A stretch of DNA of 64,000 bases from VRUE01 sp963737575 (GTDB lineage Bacteria; Actinomycetota; Thermoleophilia; Solirubrobacterales; 70-9), in contig CAVTTJ010000005.1 in assembly GCA_963737575.1 (NCBI GenBank), positions 558,001 through 622,000 on the forward strand, in the 5' to 3' direction. Both the position numbers and the translations under genes were made by a program. Positions 59,158 through 64,000 of the stretch are shown piece after piece (the first letter of the stretch is position 1; every line of letters begins with the position of its first letter). The notes beneath the pieces are model-generated. The model ran no database searches and was not told where the DNA came from. It saw only the letters and a list, made by a program, of their open reading frames with translations.

Positions 59158-62132
59158 TGGATGCAGAGATCCCGGAGCTCCCGGGCTCGCTCCGGCAAAC
59201 CTCGATATCCCCCTTCGTCGGGCGAGCGGCCGAGCTGGAGAAGCTGCGGACCCTGATGCCGCGTGCCGCAGGCGAGGGTCGCCGCGTGGCGCTGCTCGCG
59301 GGCGAGCCCGGTGCCGGCAAGAGCCGGCTGACGCGAGAGTTCGCCGCCGAGGCTGCCGCCGAAGGCGTGCTGGTTCTCTGCGGGACCTGCGACGCCGCGG
59401 TTCGGACCCCCTACCGACCCTTCGTGGAGGCCCTCGATCAGCTCCTGCGGGTGACCGATCCGGAGGAGCTGGGAGGGGTCCTCGGGACCGGAGGCGGCGA
59501 GCTGACGCGTCTGCTGCCCGATCTACCCTCCCGCGTCGGCGAGCTTCCCGAGCTGCTCGATGCCGACCCCGACACCGAGCGCCACCGCCTCCACACCGCG
59601 GTGGCGAACCTGCTTGAGAACGTGAGTCTGGGCCGGCCGATGCTGGTCGTGATCGAGGACGGGCACTGGGCGGATGCCCCGACGCTGCTCATGCTTCGAC
59701 ACCTGGCCCGTTCCGCCGCCAGCGGCCGGTTGCTCCTCCTCGCAACATTTCGCGACACCGAGCCCGACTTGCCCGCGGAGCTGGCGGAGACGCTCGCCGA
59801 CCTGCGCCGCGCCGAGGACGTCGTGCGAATGCGGCTTTCGGGTCTCTCCGGGGCGGAGATCTCCGACCTGGTCAGCCGTGCCGCCGGCAGCGAACTCGAC
59901 GCCGAGCTGGGCGAGCTGGCGGACACCATCCATGACCTCACCAGCGGCAACCCCTTTCTCGTCTGCGAGCTCTGGCGCGCCCTGGTCGAGACCGGGGCGG
60001 TCGAGCTCAGCCGGGGCGGAGTGAGGGTGACCCGGCCGTTGAGCGAGCTGGGGACGCCGGAAAGCGTTCACGAGGTGGTCGGCCAGCGGCTCTCGCGCCT
60101 CGCCCCCAAGACCACGGACCTGCTCGAGCTGGCCGCCGTCGCCGGTCCGGAATTCGAGCTCGAACCGGTCCGCCGCGCTGCCGGCCTCAGCGAGGCCGAT
60201 CTGCTCGTCGCCCTCGATGAAGCTGTGGGAAGCGGCATGGTCGAGGAGCTGCGCTCGCAGCGGCTCGTCTGTCGCTTCACCCACGAGATCGTGCGGAGGG
60301 CGCTCTACGATCGGCTTTCGCACCTCCGGCGGGCAGAGTTGCACCTCCGCGTCGGCGAGGAGCTCGAGCGCGCCGGCGGCGCCTCGGACCGCGCCCTCGC
60401 GGACCTCGCCCATCACTTCGGCGCGGCGGCGCCGTTCGGGGGGCCCGAGCGGGCCGTCGATTACAACCTCCGAGCGGCCAGGGCGGCGAGCGCCGCACTT
60501 GCCTTCGACGATGCCGGGGCTCGGCTGCAGACCGCGATCGAGATTGGGATCGAGGATGACGCCGAGCGAACCGGCGTCCTTCTCGAGCTCGGCTCGGCCA
60601 GCCATCGGGCGGGCAAGGCGACCGATGCGCAGGAAGCCTTCGTCGCGGCGGCGGAGACCGCCCGCCGGCTCGGGAGCGCCGAGCTGCTGGCGCGAGCCGC
60701 GATCGGCTACGAGGAGGCGTGCTGGCGGCCCGGAATCGCGAGCCGGGTCTCGATCGAGCTGCTCGAGGAGGCGCTGACCGCGGTCGGCGAGGAGGATGCC
60801 GAGCTGCGGATCGGCCTGCTCGCGGGGCTCGCGCGCGCGCTCAGCTTCGCCGGTGAACCGGCGCGGGGCGCGGTTGTGCGCGGCAACGCGATCGCGCTGG
60901 CAAGGGAGCACGGCGACCGCAGGGCTTTGGCGCAGGTTCTGATTCGGTCCTACTGGGCACGTGGGACGACCGCGTTCGAGGAGATACTGGCGATGCTGAC
61001 CGAGGCGCGGGACCTCGCCGAGGAGATGGGGGACACCGAGACCCAGACCGAGGCGATGGCCTGGCGGGTGCCGACGTTCGTCGCCCTCTGTGACCTCGAT
61101 GCAGCCCGGGCCGAGGTCGCGGCGGTGCGGGAGATGGCGGAGCGGACGGGGCAGCCGTTCATGAACCACGTGGCCGAGCACTACGGCTCGGCGATCGCCC
61201 TCTGTCAAGGGAATCTCACGGAAAGCGAATCGATGGCGGAGCGCTCGCGCGAATGGGGCCGGCTGCTGATCGGGCGCGACGCATCCGGCACCCACGGCAT
61301 CCAGATGTTCAGTCTCCGTCGCGAGCAGGGTCGCCTGGCCGAGTTGGCCCCGGCGATGAGGATTCTCGCCGGAAGCGTCGATCGTGAAGGGCCGTGGCGC
61401 CCCGGGTTGGTCGCCGTCCTCGCCGAGCTGGGAATGGAGCACGAGGCAAGGCGAGAACTGGCGGCCCTCGACGCCCAGGGCATCGACGGATTCCGGACCT
61501 CGCTCTGGACGGCGGCGCTCGTCTACCTGGCCGACGCATGTGCGGCGCTCGATGACGAGACGATTGCGGCGATCGTCTACCCGGAGCTGGAGTCTCTGGC
61601 CGGCACCAACGTGATGATCGGCCACCTGGTGGCCTGCTACGGGGCGGCCGATCGCTATCTGGGGATGCTCGCCGCCACGCTGAAGGAGGCGGCCCGTGCG
61701 GAAGAGCACTTCGAGCGGGCAATGGACCTGAACCGGCGGATGGGCGCGTCGACCTGGCTGGCGCACACCGCATACGAGTACGGTCGCCTGCTGCATGGCC
61801 GTGGCGCCGGAAGTCGCGAGCGGGCCGGGGAGCTGCTCGGCGAGGCCACCGCTCTGGCCGAGCAGATCGGGATGGAGGGACTGCTCGGGAAGATTCGCGA
61901 CCTTGGAATCGGCGCGATCAAGGTCGACCTGCCCGACAGCCTCTCGCCGCGCGAGGTGCAGGTCCTGGCGCTCGTCGCGGAGGGCCTCAGCAACCGCGAG
62001 ATCGGCGGCAGGCTCTCGATCAGCGAGCACACCGCGGCCAACCACATTCGCAGCATCCTGCGCAAGACCGAGTCCATTAACCGCACCGAGGCCGCGTCCT
62101 ATGCGCATCGCCATGGGCTCGCTTCTCGGTAA
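59157..62132 (+). CDS. large LuxR-type regulator with AAA-like ATPase (LAL family)
   Basis: A 991-residue regulator. Walker A LLAGEPGAGKSRLT at residues 47-60, Walker B PMLVVIEDGHWAD near 161-173, then a long helical TPR-like region (about 350-900), and a LuxR helix-turn-helix at the end: LSPREVQVLALVAEGLSNREIGGRLSISEHTAANHI. ATP and a ligand bound by the repeat region are thought to gate DNA binding in this family. ATG 59157 is preferred for its leaderless promoter; ATG 59130 would add nine residues. It is divergent from the FAD oxidase, a candidate target. Confidence 0.92.
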   Translation: MDAEIPELPGSLRQTSISPFVGRAAELEKLRTLMPRAAGEGRRVALLAGEPGAGKSRLTREFAAEAAAEGVLVLCGTCDAAVRTPYRPFVEALDQLLRVTDPEELGGVLGTGGGELTRLLPDLPSRVGELPELLDADPDTERHRLHTAVANLLENVSLGRPMLVVIEDGHWADAPTLLMLRHLARSAASGRLLLLATFRDTEPDLPAELAETLADLRRAEDVVRMRLSGLSGAEISDLVSRAAGSELDAELGELADTIHDLTSGNPFLVCELWRALVETGAVELSRGGVRVTRPLSELGTPESVHEVVGQRLSRLAPKTTDLLELAAVAGPEFELEPVRRAAGLSEADLLVALDEAVGSGMVEELRSQRLVCRFTHEIVRRALYDRLSHLRRAELHLRVGEELERAGGASDRALADLAHHFGAAAPFGGPERAVDYNLRAARAASAALAFDDAGARLQTAIEIGIEDDAERTGVLLELGSASHRAGKATDAQEAFVAAAETARRLGSAELLARAAIGYEEACWRPGIASRVSIELLEEALTAVGEEDAELRIGLLAGLARALSFAGEPARGAVVRGNAIALAREHGDRRALAQVLIRSYWARGTTAFEEILAMLTEARDLAEEMGDTETQTEAMAWRVPTFVALCDLDAARAEVAAVREMAERTGQPFMNHVAEHYGSAIALCQGNLTESESMAERSREWGRLLIGRDASGTHGIQMFSLRREQGRLAELAPAMRILAGSVDREGPWRPGLVAVLAELGMEHEARRELAALDAQGIDGFRTSLWTAALVYLADACAALDDETIAAIVYPELESLAGTNVMIGHLVACYGAADRYLGMLAATLKEAARAEEHFERAMDLNRRMGASTWLAHTAYEYGRLLHGRGAGSRERAGELLGEATALAEQIGMEGLLGKIRDLGIGAIKVDLPDSLSPREVQVLALVAEGLSNREIGGRLSISEHTAANHIRSILRKTESINRTEAASYAHRHGLASR

Positions 62133-62158
62133 GCCGAAATCCCCGCTACGATCAGCGA

Positions 62159-62446
62159 ATGCCCCTCTACGTCATCGAGCGTAACTTCGCCGATCAGCTG
62201 GATCTCAGCGACGAGGACGTGGAGCTGATCGAGGAGATCAACGGCGGGGAGGGAGTCCGCTGGCTGTTCTCCTTCCTCAGTGCAGACCGGCGTCGCACCT
62301 ACTGCCTCTATGAGGCACCCTCGCCCGAGGCGATCATGGCCGCCGCCCGCAAGGCGGACGTTCCGGCCGACGCGATCGTCGAGGTCGACGCAGCGACCCC
62401 CCAATTCGCGGGTCGCCTCAGCGAGTGGGCCGACGCCGTCGGCTGA
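62159..62446 (+). CDS. DUF4242 protein
   Basis: A 95-residue small protein. 'MPLYVIERNFADQLDLSDEDVELIEEINGGEGVRWLFSFLSADRRRTYCLYEAPSPEAI' has the DUF4242 ferredoxin-like pattern. Some family members are described as nickel-binding. It lies 27 bases after the LAL regulator in the same direction and is probably co-transcribed. Confidence 0.85.
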   Translation: MPLYVIERNFADQLDLSDEDVELIEEINGGEGVRWLFSFLSADRRRTYCLYEAPSPEAIMAAARKADVPADAIVEVDAATPQFAGRLSEWADAVG

Positions 62447-62492
62447 GCTGGTCAGCTGCCGGTGCCTTTCAGTGGATGACGTTCAGCCGGCC

Positions 62493-63266
62493 CTACCGGG
62501 TCTGGACAGGACCGCTGCGGCGATAGACCCCAAGGGCGAGCGTGTAGAAGACGACCAGGATGCCCACCGCCCATGCCAGGGCGGCCCAGAGGTCAGGGCC
62601 CGCGGTGCCGTCGGTCAACAGTGAGCGCATGGTTTCGATGATCGGCGTCATCGGCTGGTTTTCGGCAAAGCCCCTGAGCAGCGGCGTCATCGAATCCGTC
62701 GGGACGAACGAGGGACTGATGAAGATCAGCAGCAGCAGGATGTAGCTGAAGGCACCGGCGCCCTCGACCGTCTTTGCCAGCAGGCCGAAGAACATGGCCA
62801 GCCAGGTGGTGGCGAGGGTGAAGAGGACCAGAAGGCCGCAGAACCCGAGCCAGGCGGCGGCGTTCGCGGCCGGGCGGAACCCGACAAGGAGGGCGACGAT
62901 GACCACCAGGAAGCAGGAGAAGAGGGTGGACAGCGTCGAGGACAGGGCCTGCCCGCCCAGGACCGACGAGGGCGTCACCGGCATGGTCCGGAAACGGCTG
63001 ATGATGCCTTTCTGGAGGTCCGTGCTGAGACGCACCGCGGCGTAGGCGATGCCGCTCGCCACCGTCATGATGATGACCCCCGGCGTGATGAAGTCGACGT
63101 AGTCGATCGAGCCGGTCTGCGCACCGAGCGCGCCGCCGAACACGTAGACGAACAACAACAACACGGCGATCGGGGTCAGGACCACCGTGATGATCGTGTC
63201 GACGCTGCGCGTCGTGTGACGGAGGCTTCGCTTCGCCATGATCCAGGTGTCAGTGAGGGACCGCAT
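62493..63266 (-). CDS. ABC-2 type drug exporter permease (DrrB-like)
   Basis: A 257-residue permease. Six spans; SLTDTWIMAKRSLRHTTRSVDTI precedes the first span, then VLTPIAVLLLFVYVFGGALG near residue 30, the DRI motif region (ISRFRTMPVTPSSVLGG near 100) and PSFVPTDSMTPLLRGFAENQPMTPI near 185. ATG 63266 overlaps the end of the ATPase gene by 17 bases. Confidence 0.9.
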   Translation of the reverse strand: MRSLTDTWIMAKRSLRHTTRSVDTIITVVLTPIAVLLLFVYVFGGALGAQTGSIDYVDFITPGVIIMTVASGIAYAAVRLSTDLQKGIISRFRTMPVTPSSVLGGQALSSTLSTLFSCFLVVIVALLVGFRPAANAAAWLGFCGLLVLFTLATTWLAMFFGLLAKTVEGAGAFSYILLLLIFISPSFVPTDSMTPLLRGFAENQPMTPIIETMRSLLTDGTAGPDLWAALAWAVGILVVFYTLALGVYRRSGPVQTR

Positions 63267-64000
63267 GTCGGTCCTCCCTCTCATCGTCGAGGATCTTGAA
63301 GAACACGTCGTCCAGCGTTGGGAGGTGACTGGAGAACCCGGTCGGCTCGATCCCCTGGTCGTTGAGCCGGATGAAAATCTCCGCCATCGCGGCCACCGAG
63401 CCGGTGGTGGGGACCACCAGCTTCGAGTCCTCCCGGCTGCCGTCGTGCTGATCGTCGAGAGCCCTCCGCGCCGCGGCCAGCTCCTCCTCCTCGTCAAATT
63501 CCAGCTCGACGAACCCGGTCGGCACCATGGCCTTCAGCTCGTTCGGTGTGCCACCGGCCACGATCCGACCACCGTGGAGGATGGCGATCTGGTCGGCGAG
63601 ATGGTCGGCCTCGTCCAGGTACTGGGTGGTGAGGAAGACCGTGGTCCCGCTATCGACCAGTTGCCGGATGGTCACCCACATCTCGGTCCGGCTCCGGGGG
63701 TCGAGCCCGGTCGTCGGCTCGTCGAAGAAGATGATCGGCGAGTCGCCCACGAGGCTCATGGCGATGTCGAGCCGGCGCCTCATCCCGCCCGAGAAGGTCT
63801 GCAGGCGGCGGTCGGCGGCCTCGTTGAGATCGAACTTCTCGAGCAGGTCGGCCGCGGTCTGCCGAGGATTGGCGACGCGGCGGAGCTCGCCGATCAGCAC
63901 CAGGTTCTCGCGGGCGGTGAGCACGTCGTCCACCGCGGCGAACTGCCCGGTCAGGCTGACCTGTTCGCGGACCCTCGAGGGCTGTTCCGCCACGTCGAAC
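63250..64000 (-). CDS. drug-export ABC ATPase (DrrA-like), 5' end outside the window
   Basis: The last about 249 residues of a DrrA-type ATPase; Walker A lies beyond the right edge. Visible: EQVSLTGQFAAVDDVLTARENLVLIG (Q-loop region), signature FSGGMRRRLDIAMSL, Walker B PIIFFDEPTTGLDPRSR, and FLTTQYLDEADHLAD with Gln in place of the usual switch His, as is normal in DrrA. Its C-terminal part (LPTLDDVFFKIL) matches the family. Functions with the DrrB-like permease to export a drug or lipid. Confidence 0.92.
   Translation of the reverse strand, partial: FDVAEQPSRVREQVSLTGQFAAVDDVLTARENLVLIGELRRVANPRQTAADLLEKFDLNEAADRRLQTFSGGMRRRLDIAMSLVGDSPIIFFDEPTTGLDPRSRTEMWVTIRQLVDSGTTVFLTTQYLDEADHLADQIAILHGGRIVAGGTPNELKAMVPTGFVELEFDEEEELAAARRALDDQHDGSREDSKLVVPTTGSVAAMAEIFIRLNDQGIEPTGFSSHLPTLDDVFFKILDDEREDRHAVPH

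Noticed and set aside
59523..62114. An 863-codon minus-strand open frame
   Set aside because: It is the antisense shadow of the LAL regulator, a usual effect of high GC; composition is Arg/Gly/Pro-rich with no domain.

Overview
The window is high-GC DNA with dense, short-spaced genes, many start/stop overlaps (ATGA, GTGA, TGATG), GTG and TTG starts and G/C-ending codons. Together with an ECF41-type sigma factor, a MurT ligase, Actinobacteria-style LuxR/ATPase regulators and many secreted beta-propeller proteins with basic C-terminal modules, this points to a soil or environmental actinobacterium. Thermoleophilia/Solirubrobacterales is my best guess, by inference only. There is no rRNA, CRISPR array or complete transposon. 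Two tRNA genes are present.

Layout. 1-7.4 kb: end of a DUF899 protein, a DUF2182/DUF1326 pair, a PfkB kinase, a frameshifted serine hydrolase, two tiny overlapping ORFs, small secreted proteins (DUF4232), DUF1003 and an HD hydrolase. 7.9-14.7 kb: exported or extracellular proteins (glycine-rich CSLREA beta-helix, GH-A glycosidase, YWTD-type propeller with PASTA, excalibur-thermonuclease) and an SDR. 14.8-20 kb: DHFR-like reductase, SulP transporter, DUF7144-type membrane protein, and a lipid kinase/PAP2 phosphatase pair. 19.7-23 kb: an NmrA-like oxidoreductase divergent from an ECF41 sigma factor, with a matching ECF41 promoter, then two frameshifted genes. 23.4-25 kb: coupled CYTH and CHAD genes. 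25-30 kb: flavodoxin, YVTN-PKD propeller, methyltransferase, PLP decarboxylase. 30-34 kb: an unusual MurD/MurE-like ligase facing murT, then a glycosyltransferase. 34-38.6 kb: three large secreted proteins. 38.6-43 kb: polar amino-acid ABC transporter, NUDIX, RDD. 43-46 kb: secreted trypsin-like protease, a small start-less ORF and a PhoD-like phosphatase. 46-49.8 kb: the sulfate transporter operon sbp-cysT-cysW-cysA. 49.9-52.9 kb: haloalkane dehalogenase-like hydrolase, metallophosphoesterase, alpha/beta hydrolase. 52.9-55.3 kb: tRNA-Leu, tRNA-Glu and a 2.2-kb mini-island bounded by a duplicated tRNA-Glu 3' end and carrying a DUF1778/GNAT toxin-antitoxin pair plus an exported decapeptide-repeat protein. 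55.3-64 kb: CGNR regulator, small membrane proteins, an FAD oxidase, a 991-residue LuxR-ATPase regulator, DUF4242 and a DrrAB-type exporter running off the window.

Functional themes: sulfur and anion uptake (SulP plus CysPTWA), cell-envelope work (Mur ligases, lipid kinase, PAP2, glycosyltransferase) and a large secretome. Six genes carry apparent one-base indels, mostly in G/C runs. These may be assembly errors or real lesions and should be checked before any gene is called a pseudogene.
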